NCBI RefSeq assembly: GCF_003012775.1
Contig: NZ_PXYG01000002.1
Location: 186,001 to 250,000 of the forward strand
Reading direction: 5' to 3'
DNA: 64,000 bases
From: Zobellella endophytica
GTDB lineage: Bacteria > Pseudomonadota > Gammaproteobacteria > Enterobacterales > Aeromonadaceae
This document shows positions 31,482 through 41,589 of this stretch, in pieces; the stretch's first letter is position 1; every line of letters begins with the position of its first letter. The translations under genes and the position numbers were made by a program. Under the pieces are notes generated by a model, which saw only the letters and a list, made by a program, of their open reading frames with translations, was not told the DNA's origin and made no database searches.

Positions 31482-31949
31482 TCAGTTCTCTTTGTCTTTG
31501 TTCAGCAGTTCCGCCAGGCGCTTCTGCTCTTCCGCGCTCAGCGCCTCGCTCCGGCCGCGCCGGCTCCGGCGGGTACGCACCAGCACCACCCCCAGGCCGA
31601 GCAGGATCACAAGCACCGGCCCCAGCCACAGGATGAGGGTGGAGGCCATCAGCGGCGGCTTGTAAAGGATGAAGTTGCCGTAGCGGGCCACCATGTAGTC
31701 GATGACCTCCCGCTTGCTGCTGCCCGCCAGCAACATCTCGTGGGTCTTGTCGCGCAGATCCTTGGCCAGCTCCGCATTGGAGTCGGAAATATCCTGGTTC
31801 TGGCACTTGGGGCAGCGCAGCTCGCGCACCAGCTCACGAAACACGTCTTCCTGCTCGGGGCTGTCGAACTCATATACGTCGATGGCGGCCCGGGCCGGCA
31901 GCGCCAGCCAGAAGCCGGCGAGCAGCATCAATATCGGCAAATAACGCAT
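31482..31949 (-). CDS. ccmH: CcmH thiol-redox protein of cytochrome c maturation
   Basis: A 155-residue protein with a signal peptide, the reactive motif LRCPKCQNQ (Cys46, Cys49) followed by SDSNAELAKDLR, a C-terminal membrane helix (LILWLGPVLVILLGLGVVLV) and a short basic cytoplasmic tail. It keeps the haem-binding cysteines of apocytochrome c reduced, together with CcmG. It is 3 bases downstream of ccmG. Confidence 0.96.
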   Translation of the reverse strand: MRYLPILMLLAGFWLALPARAAIDVYEFDSPEQEDVFRELVRELRCPKCQNQDISDSNAELAKDLRDKTHEMLLAGSSKREVIDYMVARYGNFILYKPPLMASTLILWLGPVLVILLGLGVVLVRTRRSRRGRSEALSAEEQKRLAELLNKDKEN

Positions 31950-31952
31950 GGC

Positions 31953-32486
31953 TTACTCCATCCGCTCGAAAATGGGCCTGAGGGTCTGGGTCCACACCTG
32001 TTCGTTCACGTCCCCCACATGGCGGTAGCGAATAACCCCGTTGCTGTCGATCAGGAAGGTTTCCGGCGCGCCGTACACCCCCAGATCCAGCCCCAGCATG
32101 CCGCGGGGATCGTACAGGTCGATGGCGTAGGGATTGCCCAGGTTGCTCAGCCAGCGCAGGGCCTTGTCCCGCTCGTCCTTGTAGTTCATACCGATGATGT
32201 GGATACCTTCCTTCGCCTTCAGCTCGTTCAGGTATTCGTGCTCGGCGTAACAGGTCGGGCACCAGGTGGCCCACACGTTGAGTAGCATGGGCCGGCCGGT
32301 GAAGATGTCCTTGCCGTGCTGCTTGTCGAGATCGTGCAGATCCTGCAGGGTGAACTCAGGGATCGGCTGGTCGATCAGCACCGACTCCAGCCGGGTGGGA
32401 TCGGAGAACAGTCCCTTGTACAGGAAAACGCTGGCGCCCAGGAACAGCAGCAGCGGAATGGACAGGATCAGGATACGGCGGTTCAT
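31953..32486 (-). CDS. ccmG: CcmG (DsbE) periplasmic thioredoxin
   Basis: A 177-residue thioredoxin anchored by an N-terminal helix (ILILSIPLLLFLGASVFLYK). The active site is LLNVWATWCPTCYAEHEYL (Cys76, Cys79). The QTLRPIFERM end and the IPEFTLQDLHD N-terminal insertion are typical of DsbE. It passes electrons from the DsbD/CcdA system to CcmH or apocytochrome c. It overlaps ccmF by 4 bases. Confidence 0.96.
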   Translation of the reverse strand: MNRRILILSIPLLLFLGASVFLYKGLFSDPTRLESVLIDQPIPEFTLQDLHDLDKQHGKDIFTGRPMLLNVWATWCPTCYAEHEYLNELKAKEGIHIIGMNYKDERDKALRWLSNLGNPYAIDLYDPRGMLGLDLGVYGAPETFLIDSNGVIRYRHVGDVNEQVWTQTLRPIFERME

Positions 32487-34441
32487 GCGGCCCCCTCCCC
32501 GGTTTGCTTGCGGCCGAAACGATAGCGCTTGTCGACCATGGCGATGACGCCACCCGCCGACATCAGCAGGGCACCGAACCAGATCCAGCGCACGAAGGGC
32601 TTGTAGTACAGCCGGATCGCCCAGGCGCCGTCATCCAGCTCCTCCCCCAGGGCGGCATAGAGATCCCGGGTAAAGCCGGCGTCGATGGCAGCCTCGGTCA
32701 TCGGCATGCGCTGCACCAGATAGAGCCGCTTCTCGGCATGCAGCTCACTCAGCGGCCGGCCGTTCTCGGCCACGCTGATCACCCCCTTGTGGCCCTCGTA
32801 GTTGGGGCCGTCGGCCCGCTCGATGCCCTCGAAGGTGAAGGTGTAATCGGCGAAGGTCACGCTGTCGCCCTTGGCCATGCGCACATCGCGCTCGATGCTG
32901 TAGATCTGGGTGCAGGCAATGCCGATGATCGACACCGCCAGGCCGACATGGCCGAGGATCATCGCCCAGTGGCTGTTGCCGAGCTTGCGTACCCCCACCC
33001 CGAAGGAATGCTTGTGGGTGGCGCGGACCCAGGTTTCCTGCAGGCTGGTGACGACGATAAAGACCCCGAGGCCGAGGCCCAGCGCCGCCCAAGGTTCGAA
33101 ACTCTCGGCAAACCACCAGGGCAGTCCAAGGCCCAGCACCATGCTCACCACCAGGGCCAACAGCAGCTTGCCGTTGACTTCCCGCATCTGCTGGCGGCGC
33201 CAGCGGAACAGCGGGCCCGCCCCCAGCAGCAGCGCGAAGGGGATGATCAGCCAGGCGTAGAGACTGTTGAAGAAGGGCGCGCCGATGCTGATGCTGCCCA
33301 GCCCCAGCTCCTTGTGCACCAGCGGCAGCAGGGTACCGATCAGCACCACCACCAGGCCGGCCATCAGGATGATGTTGTTGCCGAGCAGCATGGTTTCCCG
33401 GCTGGCCAGCTCGTGCTTGCCGTGGCTCTTGACCTCGGCGCCCTTGATGGCGTAAAGCAGCAGCGAGGAACCCACCACCAGCATCAGGAACACCAGGATG
33501 AAGAGCCCACGGGTCGGATCCGAGGCAAAGGCATGCACCGACACCAACACCCCGGAGCGGACCAGGAAGGTGCCGAGCAGGCTGAGCGAGAACGCCATGA
33601 TCGCCAGCAGCACCGTCCAGGCCTTGAAGGTGGCGCGTTTTTCCGTCACCGCCAGCGAGTGGATCAGGGCGGTGCCCGCCAGCCAGGGCATGAAGGAAGC
33701 GTTTTCCACCGGATCCCAGAACCACCAGCCGCCCCAGCCCAGCTCGTAGTAGGCCCACCAGGAGCCGAGCGCGATGCCGAGGGTCAGGAAGATCCAGGCG
33801 GCCATGGTCCAGGGCCGGGACCAGCGGGCCCAGGCCGAATCCAGCTTGCCGGTCATCAGCGAGGCGATGGCGAAAGCGAAGGCGACGGAAAAGCCCACGT
33901 AGCCCATGTACAGCATGGGCGGGTGGAAAATCAGCCCCGGATCCTGCAGCAGCGGGTTGAGATCCCGGCCGTCCACCGGGAAATAGGGCAAGGTACGCTC
34001 GAAGGGGTTGGAGGTGAGCAGCACGAACAGCAAAAAGCCGATGCCCACCATGCCCATCACGCTCAGCACCCGGGCCACCGCATCCAGCGGCAGCGCCCGG
34101 CTGAAGCGGGCCACGGCGGCGGTCCAGCCCGCCAGGATCAACACCCACAACAACAGCGAGCCTTCGTGGGCGCCCCACACCGCCGAAATGCGGTATTCCA
34201 GCGGCAGCAGGCTGTTGGAGTTGGAAGCCACGTAGAGCACGGTGAAGTCGTGCACGACAAAGGCCCAGGTCAGGCACAGGAAAGACACCAGCAGGAAGCC
34301 GAACTGGGCATAGGCCAGCGGCCGGGCCAGCAGCATCATGCCGACATTGCCGCGGGCGGCGCCCAGCAGCGGGTAGATACTCAGGACGACGGACGCCGCC
34401 AGGGCCAGGATCAGGGTGAATTGGCCTATCTCAGGGATCAT
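32483..34441 (-). CDS. ccmF: CcmF haem lyase
   Basis: A 652-residue integral membrane protein with about 15 helices. The WWD haem-handling domain is present as [20 protein letters not shown], with [15 protein letters not shown] and [17 protein letters not shown] before and after it. It joins haem from holo-CcmE to the CXXCH motif of apocytochrome c. Length and order match E. coli CcmF. It overlaps ccmE and ccmG by 4 bases each. Confidence 0.97.
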   Translation of the reverse strand: MIPEIGQFTLILALAASVVLSIYPLLGAARGNVGMMLLARPLAYAQFGFLLVSFLCLTWAFVVHDFTVLYVASNSNSLLPLEYRISAVWGAHEGSLLLWVLILAGWTAAVARFSRALPLDAVARVLSVMGMVGIGFLLFVLLTSNPFERTLPYFPVDGRDLNPLLQDPGLIFHPPMLYMGYVGFSVAFAFAIASLMTGKLDSAWARWSRPWTMAAWIFLTLGIALGSWWAYYELGWGGWWFWDPVENASFMPWLAGTALIHSLAVTEKRATFKAWTVLLAIMAFSLSLLGTFLVRSGVLVSVHAFASDPTRGLFILVFLMLVVGSSLLLYAIKGAEVKSHGKHELASRETMLLGNNIILMAGLVVVLIGTLLPLVHKELGLGSISIGAPFFNSLYAWLIIPFALLLGAGPLFRWRRQQMREVNGKLLLALVVSMVLGLGLPWWFAESFEPWAALGLGLGVFIVVTSLQETWVRATHKHSFGVGVRKLGNSHWAMILGHVGLAVSIIGIACTQIYSIERDVRMAKGDSVTFADYTFTFEGIERADGPNYEGHKGVISVAENGRPLSELHAEKRLYLVQRMPMTEAAIDAGFTRDLYAALGEELDDGAWAIRLYYKPFVRWIWFGALLMSAGGVIAMVDKRYRFGRKQTGEGAA

Positions 34442-34932
34442 GAACGGCTCCCTTTCAGCTGCTCTTCGGTATATTCCGGCTTGAAGTGCTCCATCCCTTT
34501 GAGCGCTTCCGCCACTTCCGGCGGCATGTATTCTTCATCGTGCTTGGCCAGCACCTCGAAGGCGCTGATGGTACGGGCATTCTCCAGGTGGCCCTGGGCC
34601 ACGATACCCTGCCCCTCCCGGAACAGATCCGGCAGTATGCCGTCGAACCGAACCGTCACCTGCTCGCCACCCGCATCCACCAGATCGAAGCTGACTTTCA
34701 GGCTCTGCTGATCACGCCGCACCGAGCCGGGTACCACCAGGCCGCCGATGCGCAGGCGCTGGCCCACTTCCGGCCTGAGCTGCTCCTTGCCCTTGCCCTG
34801 CACCAGTTCGGTGGGGGTATAGAAGAGGTCGATATTCTGCTGCAACGCATAGAGCACCAGCCCGGTCATGGCCGACAGGCCGATCACCACGGCCGCCAGC
34901 AGGGTCATTCGCTTCTTACGTCTTGGGTTCAT
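34438..34932 (-). CDS. ccmE: CcmE haem chaperone
   Basis: A 164-residue protein with one N-terminal membrane anchor and a beta-barrel periplasmic domain. The haem-binding histidine is His131 in [13 protein letters not shown], and the preceding [21 protein letters not shown] is the family signature. It takes haem from CcmC and delivers it to CcmF. It overlaps ccmD and ccmF by 4 bases each. Confidence 0.97.
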   Translation of the reverse strand: MNPRRKKRMTLLAAVVIGLSAMTGLVLYALQQNIDLFYTPTELVQGKGKEQLRPEVGQRLRIGGLVVPGSVRRDQQSLKVSFDLVDAGGEQVTVRFDGILPDLFREGQGIVAQGHLENARTISAFEVLAKHDEEYMPPEVAEALKGMEHFKPEYTEEQLKGSRS

Positions 34933-35135
34933 AAGGTGTTCTCCAACTTCTGGGCGGCCTTGCGACGGGCGACCCTGGCTTGTTTCTGTTTGACCTCGCG
35001 CAGCAAGCGTTTCTTCGTTGTTATGGTGATCGCCAGCAGGCCCAGCAGGGCCAGCAGGGTCACGGCAAAGGACAGCCAGACATAAAAACCGTAGCCGCCC
35101 ATGGCCCAGAATGCGGACCAGCTTTCAAATTTCAT
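34929..35135 (-). CDS. ccmD: CcmD small membrane protein
   Basis: A 68-residue protein with one membrane helix ([20 protein letters not shown]) after the short [10 protein letters not shown] start, and a basic cytoplasmic tail ([20 protein letters not shown]). CcmD helps release holo-CcmE from the CcmABC complex. Position between ccmC and ccmE and the size fit. Confidence 0.93.
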   Translation of the reverse strand: MKFESWSAFWAMGGYGFYVWLSFAVTLLALLGLLAITITTKKRLLREVKQKQARVARRKAAQKLENTL

Positions 35136-35880
35136 CCTGTTCCTCCGCCATCTTCAGTACCCAGGGCCGGTGCGACTCCCGCCGGATCAACTCGTTGCGC
35201 AGCCGCATCAGGGTGAGTGCACCGAGGTAGCAGACAAAGGCGACAATCATCAGCAGCAGCGGCCAGAGCATGTCATTGGAAATGGACGGCCGGGCGAACT
35301 TGGTGATGGTGGCCCCCTGGTGCAGGGTGTTCCACCACTCCACCGAATAGTGGATGATCGGCAGGTTGATCACCCCCACCAGCGCCAGTATGCCGGCGGC
35401 CCGGCCCGCCAGCACCTTGTCGGAAATGGCGTTGTACAGGGCGATGACGCCCAGGTAGAGAAACAGCAGGATCAGCTCCGAGGTCAGCCGGGCGTCCCAC
35501 ACCCACCAGGTGCCCCACATCGGCTTGCCCCAGGCGGCGCCGGTAAAGAGGGCGATAAAGGTGAAGACGGCGCCCACCGGGGCGATGGCCGCCACCGCCA
35601 TATCGGCGGTCTTGAGCTGCCACACCAGGCCGATGAAGGCGGCCACCGCCATGGAGGAGTAGGCGCCCATCGACATGATGGCGGAAGGCACGTGGATATA
35701 GATGATGCGAAAGGCATCGCCCTGCTGGTAATCCGCGGGCGCGAAGGCCAGGCCCCAGATCAGGCCGGCCGCAAACGACACGGCGCTGAAGACCGCAAAC
35801 CAGGGCAGCCAGAGCCCGGCCAGCCGGTAGGCCTCTTCGGGCTTGGCATAAGGATGCAACCATTTCCACATATTGCTCAC
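35125..35880 (-). CDS. ccmC: CcmC haem exporter/haem-handling protein
   Basis: A 251-residue protein with six membrane helices. The WWD domain reads GKPMWGTWWVWDARLTSELI, flanked by conserved histidines (IYIHVPSAIMSM; IIHYSVEWWNTLHQGAT). It attaches haem to CcmE. It overlaps ccmD by 11 bases. Unlike the rest of the operon it is separated from ccmB by 81 bases that contain a promoter-like sequence. Confidence 0.96.
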   Translation of the reverse strand: MSNMWKWLHPYAKPEEAYRLAGLWLPWFAVFSAVSFAAGLIWGLAFAPADYQQGDAFRIIYIHVPSAIMSMGAYSSMAVAAFIGLVWQLKTADMAVAAIAPVGAVFTFIALFTGAAWGKPMWGTWWVWDARLTSELILLFLYLGVIALYNAISDKVLAGRAAGILALVGVINLPIIHYSVEWWNTLHQGATITKFARPSISNDMLWPLLLMIVAFVCYLGALTLMRLRNELIRRESHRPWVLKMAEEQDEI

Positions 35881-35893
35881 AAACCTTCTTTTT

Positions 35894-35921
35894 GTATTAC
35901 CTATTGTTCACACGAATTCAA
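35894..35921 (-). promoter_or_regulatory. Possible internal promoter before ccmC
   Basis: On the minus strand TTGAAT (35921-35916), a 16-base spacer and TAATAC (35899-35894), in the only sizeable gap of the ccm operon. It is AT-rich compared with its surroundings. Confidence 0.35.
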
Positions 35922-35961
35922 GATACCCTAAATTCGCCGCTCAAAAAACCGCTACCGCCAA

Positions 35962-36630
35962 CTAGTTGACACTGACCCGAAGCGCCGCCGCGATGGCGAA
36001 GGGGGCCAGGGTCACGCTGCCCGCCAGCATGGCGCCCAGAATCGCCAGCTGGCCGTTGTAGGGTACCCCCACCGTCGCCGCCTCTATCGCCGAGGTGGCG
36101 AAGATCAGCACCGGAATATACAGCGGTAGGGTCAGCAGGCTCAACAGCACGCCGCCCTTGCCGATACCGACCGTCAGCGCCACCCCGATGGCCCCGAGCA
36201 GGCTGAGGATGGGGGTGCCCAGCAACAGGGTCCAGAACACCCCCTGGAAGCCGGCCAGATCCAGGCTCAGCAACACCGCCACCAGCGGCGACAGCAACAG
36301 CAGCGGCAGGCCGGTCAGCAGCCAGTGGGCCAGCACCTTGGCCAGCACCAGCACTCCTAAGGGACAGGGCATCAGCATTAATTGTTCCAGGGTGCCGTCG
36401 ATAAAATCGTCCCGGAACAGCCGCTCCAGCGCCAGCAGCGACGACAGCAGCGCCGCCACCCAGACGATGCCCGGGGCGATGCGGGCCAGCAGCGCCGGCT
36501 CGGGGCCGATGCCCAGCGGAAACAGGGTGATGACGATAAGGAAGAACCACAGCGGGTTGAGGATGTCGGCGCGGCGGCGCAGGGCCGAAACCAGCTCGCG
36601 GCGGACCACGCCGGTAAACAGGGTTCTCAT
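35962..36630 (-). CDS. ccmB: CcmB haem exporter permease subunit
   Basis: A 222-residue protein with six membrane helices. It has the CcmB features [20 protein letters not shown]-like loop ([16 protein letters not shown]), [20 protein letters not shown] and [20 protein letters not shown]. It works with the ATPase CcmA in the step that releases holo-CcmE from CcmCD. It overlaps ccmA by 4 bases. Confidence 0.96.
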   Translation of the reverse strand: MRTLFTGVVRRELVSALRRRADILNPLWFFLIVITLFPLGIGPEPALLARIAPGIVWVAALLSSLLALERLFRDDFIDGTLEQLMLMPCPLGVLVLAKVLAHWLLTGLPLLLLSPLVAVLLSLDLAGFQGVFWTLLLGTPILSLLGAIGVALTVGIGKGGVLLSLLTLPLYIPVLIFATSAIEAATVGVPYNGQLAILGAMLAGSVTLAPFAIAAALRVSVN

Positions 36631-37259
36631 GCCTCGCTCTCCTGGAAGGGGGTCAGGTGCAGGGTGCGCACCCGGTCGGCGCTCAGGGACAGGTCCTGAT
36701 GGGTGGTGATCAGCACCATGCCGCCGGCATCGGTATGCTCCAGCAACAGCCGCTCCAATACCTTGACTCCGTGTTTATCGATGGCGGTAAAGGGCTCGTC
36801 CAGGATCCACAGGCGGGGGCCGCCCAGCCACAGCCGGGCCAGGGCCACCCGCCGCTTCTGTCCGGCGGAGAGCTGGCCGGCGTACTGATCCTCGAGCCCG
36901 GCCAGGCCCACCATGGCCAGCACCTCCCACAGGTTGGCCTTGCTGCCCGCGTGATGCATGCGGCGGAAGAAGGCGAGATTCTCGAAGGCGGTCAGTTCGT
37001 GCTTGATGCCGGCCTGGTGGCCGAGGTAGAACAATTCCTGGTGGTAGCTGTCGCGGCACTGCTCGATGTTTTCACCGGACCAGCACACCTCCCCGCCGTA
37101 GGGACGGGACAGGCCGGCCAGCAGCCGCAGCAGGCTGGTTTTGCCGACGCCGTTGGGGCCGGCCACCTGCACCAGATCTCCGGGTGCGACCGTCAGCGAC
37201 AGTTCGCCGAACAGGGTGCGTTCTTCGCGGACACAGGTTAAGGCGCGGGCTTCAAGCAT
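36627..37259 (-). CDS. ccmA: CcmA ABC ATPase of cytochrome c maturation
   Basis: A 210-residue ATP-binding subunit. Walker A is [16 protein letters not shown], the signature is [16 protein letters not shown], Walker B is [12 protein letters not shown] and the switch histidine lies in LITTHQDL. It heads the ccm operon. Upstream, instead of a tight junction with the DUF2802/cheW genes, there are 251 bases that contain the heptanucleotide array and a promoter-like sequence. Confidence 0.97.
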   Translation of the reverse strand: MLEARALTCVREERTLFGELSLTVAPGDLVQVAGPNGVGKTSLLRLLAGLSRPYGGEVCWSGENIEQCRDSYHQELFYLGHQAGIKHELTAFENLAFFRRMHHAGSKANLWEVLAMVGLAGLEDQYAGQLSAGQKRRVALARLWLGGPRLWILDEPFTAIDKHGVKVLERLLLEHTDAGGMVLITTHQDLSLSADRVRTLHLTPFQESEA

Positions 37260-37292
37260 AAGTCGATGTTCAGGCCGTTAAAAATGGGCGCC

Positions 37293-37301
37293 AGTCTAGC
37301 A
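37293..37301 (-). promoter_or_regulatory. Possible extended -10 promoter of the ccm operon
   Basis: On the minus strand TGC-TAGACT (37301-37293), 34 bases before the ccmA start. A -35 element at the right distance is poor. It lies between the heptanucleotide array and ccmA, so the operon can be transcribed independently of the chemotaxis genes. Confidence 0.3.
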
Positions 37302-37380
37302 CAGGGCGTCCATGATGGCCTTAGTTTCGCTGTGGTGAAGGTTAAAATCGCCGGATTTATTGCGCTGGAACAAGAGTTGG

Positions 37381-37498
37381 CTGGAAGCTGGAAGCTGGAA
37401 GCTGGAAGCTGGAAGCTGGAAGCTGGAAGCTGGAAGCTGGAAGCTGGAAGCTGGAAGCTGGAAGCGAATCTACTCTCCTCTTCTTCCGGCTTCAAGCT
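37381..37498. repeat. Twelve-unit heptanucleotide (CTGGAAG) array with conserved tail
   Basis: Twelve perfect CTGGAAG units occupy 37381-37464. After 15 bases the 19-base tail CTTCTTCCGGCTTCAAGCT (37480-37498) follows, identical to 29364-29382. The unit copy number differs from the 29.3 kb locus (7 to 8), as expected for slipped-strand variation. Translated frames through it read as repeats of SWKLEAG or SFQLPAS and are not genes. Confidence 0.92.
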
Positions 37499-37510
37499 TT
37501 TCGCTTCAAG

Positions 37511-37915
37511 CTACTTTTGCTTGCGATGCAGGGACAGCAGCAGTTCGGCTTCGGCCCGGGGCATCTCGCACTCGGCCATGATCTCTTCCACATCGGCCCC
37601 CAGCTGCACCATGCGCGCGGCCCGGCTGTACAGCTTGCTCTGGGGATCCTTGAGCGCCAGCTCCTGCTGCTGCTCGTGCAGCTGGCCCAGGTGCCGGGTC
37701 AGTTCGGCCATCTTTTTCCCGAGGCCGATGTTGGCCACCTGCAGCTCCTCGAGCTGCTTGCGGTAGCTGTCCCGGCTGCGGGTCAGCTCACGCATCAGCC
37801 GGCTCATGGCCTCGAGCTTGCGCTGGCTCTGGCGCCACATCATCCAGGCCACCAGCAGCGACACCATGGCCAGCATCAGCGCCAGCACCGCCAGAATAAA
37901 GGCCGGCTGTATCAT
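37511..37915 (-). CDS. DUF2802 protein linked to chemotaxis genes
   Basis: A 134-residue protein with an N-terminal membrane helix (FILAVLALMLAMVSLLVAWM), a coiled coil (about 30-90, RKLEAMSRLMRELTRSRDSY onward) and a C-terminal helix-turn-helix-like segment (GADVEEIMAECEMPRAEAEL). This is DUF2802, found behind cheW in Pseudomonas, Vibrio and Shewanella. Function unknown; the position suggests a role in polar motility. Its ATG at 37915 overlaps the cheW stop (TAATG). Upstream in-frame starts only read through cheW. Confidence 0.88.
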   Translation of the reverse strand: MIQPAFILAVLALMLAMVSLLVAWMMWRQSQRKLEAMSRLMRELTRSRDSYRKQLEELQVANIGLGKKMAELTRHLGQLHEQQQELALKDPQSKLYSRAARMVQLGADVEEIMAECEMPRAEAELLLSLHRKQK

Positions 37916-38403
37916 TACAGCTGACTCAGCTCGTCCCACTCGTCGTCGGACAGCAGCTTGTCCAAATCCACCAGGATCAGCAGCTCCCGCTCGCGGTTGC
38001 ACACGCCCTGGATAAACTTGGCGCTCTCGCTGGTACCCACGTTGGGGGCGCTTTCGATTTCGGACGACTTGAGGTAGACCACCTCGGCCACGCTGTCGAC
38101 CAGGATGCCGATCACCTGCTTTTCCGCCTCGATGATGACGATGCGGGTATTGTCGGTCACCTCGGCGGGCTCCAGCCCGAAGCGCAGCCGGGTGTCCAGC
38201 ACCGTGACCACGTTGCCGCGCAGGTTGATGATGCCCAGCACATAGTCCGGCGCGCCGGGCACGGGAGCGATGTCGCTGTAGCGCAGCACTTCCTGTACCT
38301 GCATCACGTTGATGCCGTAGGTCTCGTTATCCAGGCGGAAGGTAACCCACTGTAATACTTCACCTTCTGCGAGATTTTCCGCTACATTGCGATGACTGCT
38401 CAT
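37915..38403 (-). CDS. cheW: CheW coupling protein
   Basis: A 162-residue CheW that links receptors to CheA. The core is complete: QWVTFRLDNETYGINVMQVQ, EVLRYSDIAPVPGAPDYVLG, INLRGNVVTVLDTRLRFGL, ILVDSVAEVVYL and the end FIQGVCNRERELLILVDLDK. It lies in the order parC-parP-cheW seen in Vibrio. The 19-base gap to parP suggests the same transcript. Confidence 0.97.
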   Translation of the reverse strand: MSSHRNVAENLAEGEVLQWVTFRLDNETYGINVMQVQEVLRYSDIAPVPGAPDYVLGIINLRGNVVTVLDTRLRFGLEPAEVTDNTRIVIIEAEKQVIGILVDSVAEVVYLKSSEIESAPNVGTSESAKFIQGVCNRERELLILVDLDKLLSDDEWDELSQL

Positions 38404-38422
38404 AGGCTTCCCTTATGTCTGC

Positions 38423-39207
<785 letters not shown>

Positions 39208-39211
<4 letters not shown>

Positions 39212-39993
39212 AGGGGCTGCTCCACGCCATCAAGCCGCCACAGGTAGCGCAGCAGGGTCTGGTAGGCATAAACGCCGCGGCAGCCCTTGGCAAAATAGGA
39301 AGGGGGTTCATGGCGCAGGCTGGCGTCGCGAAACTTGGTGTCCACCGGGATCACCGAGGGCCAGACGTGGCTGCCATAGCGCTGTTTCAGGCTCTCCAGG
39401 CTCTGTACCGAGGCCCGGGTGCGCTGATCGTACATGGTTGGCACCACCGTATAACGGAAACCGTCCTTCCTGGCCTTGTGCATCAGGTTGAAGGTACTGA
39501 CCATCCGCTCCAGCCCCTTGAGCGCCAGGAACTCGGTCTGCACCGGCACCAGGATGCGATCGCAGGCGGCCAGGGCGTTGACCATCATCACCCCCAGCAC
39601 CGGCGGGCAGTCGATCAGCACCACATCGTAGTCGTCCCTGACCTCCGCCAGCAGCCGTTTGAGCACCAGCCCCATGCCTTCCCGGCCGCTGGAGGTGCGC
39701 TCCAGGGTGGCCAGGGAGATGGAAGCCGGCAGCAGGGTCAGGCCGTCGAAGCGGGTGTTCAGCGCCACCTGCGCCAGCTGCGTCCGGCCGGGTCGCTCGG
39801 CCTGGAACAGATCGAACAGGGTGTGCGGCAGCGCATCGGTGTCGTAGTCGAGGTACGCCGTCAGCGATCCGTGGGGATCGGTGTCGATCAACAAGACCCG
39901 CTTCTTCAACTGTGCCAGCAGGCCGGCCAGGGCGACCACCGAGGTGGTCTTGCCGACTCCGCCTTTCTGATTTGCAACCGTCCAAACAATCAC
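39208..39993 (-). CDS. parC: ParC, ParA-like ATPase for chemotaxis array positioning
   Basis: A 261-residue ParA/MinD-type ATPase. The deviant Walker A is VANQKGGVGKTTSVVALAGL; Walker B is DDYDVVLIDCPPVLGVMMV; LLIDTDPHGSLTAYL is also typical. In Vibrio ParC localises to the pole and recruits chemotaxis arrays through ParP. No ParB or centromere is present, so a plasmid-partition role is unlikely. It starts 3 bases after the motD stop. Confidence 0.9.
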
Positions 39994-39996
39994 TGG

Positions 39997-40848
39997 CTAA
40001 TCCTGTCCTGTACTGATGCGAATGCCACCGCCGGGCAGCTCATAAACGCGGATGCCGCCGGCGTCCGTTTCCTCCAGCGGGCGGGAAGGCAGGGACGGCG
40101 TCGGCTGCCACTGCCGGGCGGACACGGCGATTTCCACCCGGCGATTCATCGTCCGCCCCGCCTCCCCCCGGGCTTCGTCCCGGGAATGCTGCGCGCCGTA
40201 GGCTTCCAGCGCCAGCCGGGGCTGGGCGATGCCGGCGCCAGCCAGCCATTCCAGCACCACCCTGGCCCGCTCCGCCGACAGCTGCCAGTTCGATGCGTAC
40301 AGCTCGTTGCTGATGGGCAGGGCATCCGCATAGCCCTTCACCCGGATAAAATGATTCGCCCGCTGCAGGGCCGGTACCACGCTGCCGAGCAAAGGCGCTC
40401 CGTTCGGCCCCAGCAGGGCGCTGCCGCTGGCAAACAACAGGCCGCCGTCGATGTGCAGGCTGAGCCAGTCCCCTTGCTGCTCGAGCGACACCAGTTGCTG
40501 CTCCAGCAGGGGCGCCAGCTGTTCGCTCAGCCCCTGCCCGATCTCGGCCAGGGCGGCCTGCTCCGGGGCCGGTGGAGCCTCGGCCCCGGCCGGCGGTGCC
40601 TCGGACGGCGAAGAGGGCTCGGCCAGGGCCAGTCCGGAAGACACCGTGACCGGCGGTACCCCGCCGAGCCGCGTCAGGGCCTGCTGCATGCCCGCCAGCA
40701 AGGGTTGCTGCTCGTCGCTGTTGCTGGCGTGAATGGCATAGAGCACCACGAACAGCGCGAACACCAGGGTCATGTAGTCGGCATAGGACACCAGCCAGCG
40801 ATCCAGCCCGGCGCTGTGCGGCCGTCGGAGCAGGGAGCGGCGCTTCAC
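39997..40848 (-). CDS. motD: MotD stator protein (MotB family, OmpA-like domain)
   Basis: A 283-residue protein. A basic N-terminus, RWLVSYADYMTLVFALFVVL with the channel aspartate in SYADYMT, and one membrane helix mark the MotB family. A Pro/Ala-rich linker leads to the peptidoglycan-binding OmpA-like domain (FIRVKGYADALPISNELYAS; WQLSAERARVVLEWLAGAG). It forms the H+-type second stator with MotC, by analogy with Pseudomonas MotCD. It overlaps motC by 4 bases. Confidence 0.92.
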   Translation of the reverse strand: MKRRSLLRRPHSAGLDRWLVSYADYMTLVFALFVVLYAIHASNSDEQQPLLAGMQQALTRLGGVPPVTVSSGLALAEPSSPSEAPPAGAEAPPAPEQAALAEIGQGLSEQLAPLLEQQLVSLEQQGDWLSLHIDGGLLFASGSALLGPNGAPLLGSVVPALQRANHFIRVKGYADALPISNELYASNWQLSAERARVVLEWLAGAGIAQPRLALEAYGAQHSRDEARGEAGRTMNRRVEIAVSARQWQPTPSLPSRPLEETDAGGIRVYELPGGGIRISTGQD

Positions 40849-41588
40849 TGCCGGTGTCCCTGGTACTGGGCCAGTTGCCGGCTCACCGCCAGGCTGCTGT
40901 CGCCCCGGGCGATGGCCAGCAGGCCGATGGCGGTGAGCTCGCGGTAGCGCAGCTCCAGCCGGTACAGGGCCCGCAGCCGGTTGGCCAGGGGCAGCAGCAG
41001 CAGGTTGGCCAGGCCCACGCCATAGAGAGTGGCGACAAAGGCCACGGCGATGCCAGTGCCGAGCCGGTTGGGATCGTCCAGGTTCGACATCGCCTGGATC
41101 AGCCCGAGCACGGCGCCGATGATGCCGATGGTCGGGCTGTAGCCGCCCATCGCCTCGAACACCCGCGCCTCCAGCTCCTTCTGCTCTTCCAGCCGATCCA
41201 GTTCATTGTCGAGCAACCGCTCCAGCACCTGGGGCTCAGTGCCGTCGACCAGCCACTGCAGCCCCTGATGGGTGAAGGGGTCGAGGGCGCCATCGGCCAG
41301 CCGGTGCTCGAGTGCCAGAAAACCGGCATGCCGGGCCTCGTTGGACCAGCGCAGCAGGCGCGACGCCTGGTCGTGAAAGGGCCAGTGCCGGCCACGAAAC
41401 AGGCCGCCCAGGGCCCTCAGCGCCGCCTGGCACTGATGCCAGGGGGTTTGCAGCACCACCGCCCCCAGGGTACCGCCGACCACGATCAGCAGCGCCGGCC
41501 CATCCACCAGCACCGACAGGCTGCCGCCATGCCACCACTGGGCCAGCAGTATGGATACCAGTGCCAGCAGCAGACCGGCCAGCGCCAT
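40845..41588 (-). CDS. motC: MotC stator protein (MotA family)
   Basis: A 247-residue membrane protein with four helices (MALAGLLLALVSILLAQWW; LLIVVGGTLGAVVLQTP; then YSPTIGIIGAVLGLIQAMSN and AFVATLYGVGLANLLLLPLA). Prolines around the last two helices and the cytoplasmic loop are MotA-like. The ATG at 41588 matches Pseudomonas MotC in position and length (about 246); an in-frame ATG at 41624 would overlap cheB by 35 bases and add hydrophilic residues. The usual polar stator pair (motAB or pomAB) must lie elsewhere. Confidence 0.9.
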   Translation of the reverse strand: MALAGLLLALVSILLAQWWHGGSLSVLVDGPALLIVVGGTLGAVVLQTPWHQCQAALRALGGLFRGRHWPFHDQASRLLRWSNEARHAGFLALEHRLADGALDPFTHQGLQWLVDGTEPQVLERLLDNELDRLEEQKELEARVFEAMGGYSPTIGIIGAVLGLIQAMSNLDDPNRLGTGIAVAFVATLYGVGLANLLLLPLANRLRALYRLELRYRELTAIGLLAIARGDSSLAVSRQLAQYQGHRQ

Positions 41589-41589
41589 C

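Noticed and set aside
32504-34711. 735-codon plus-strand open frame
   Set aside because: Antisense to ccmF and ccmE; no domain and shadow-like composition.
37238-37495. Open frames with repeated SFQLPAS or SWKLEAG
   Set aside because: They are translations of the CTGGAAG array; a 7-base unit gives a 7-residue peptide repeat in every frame.
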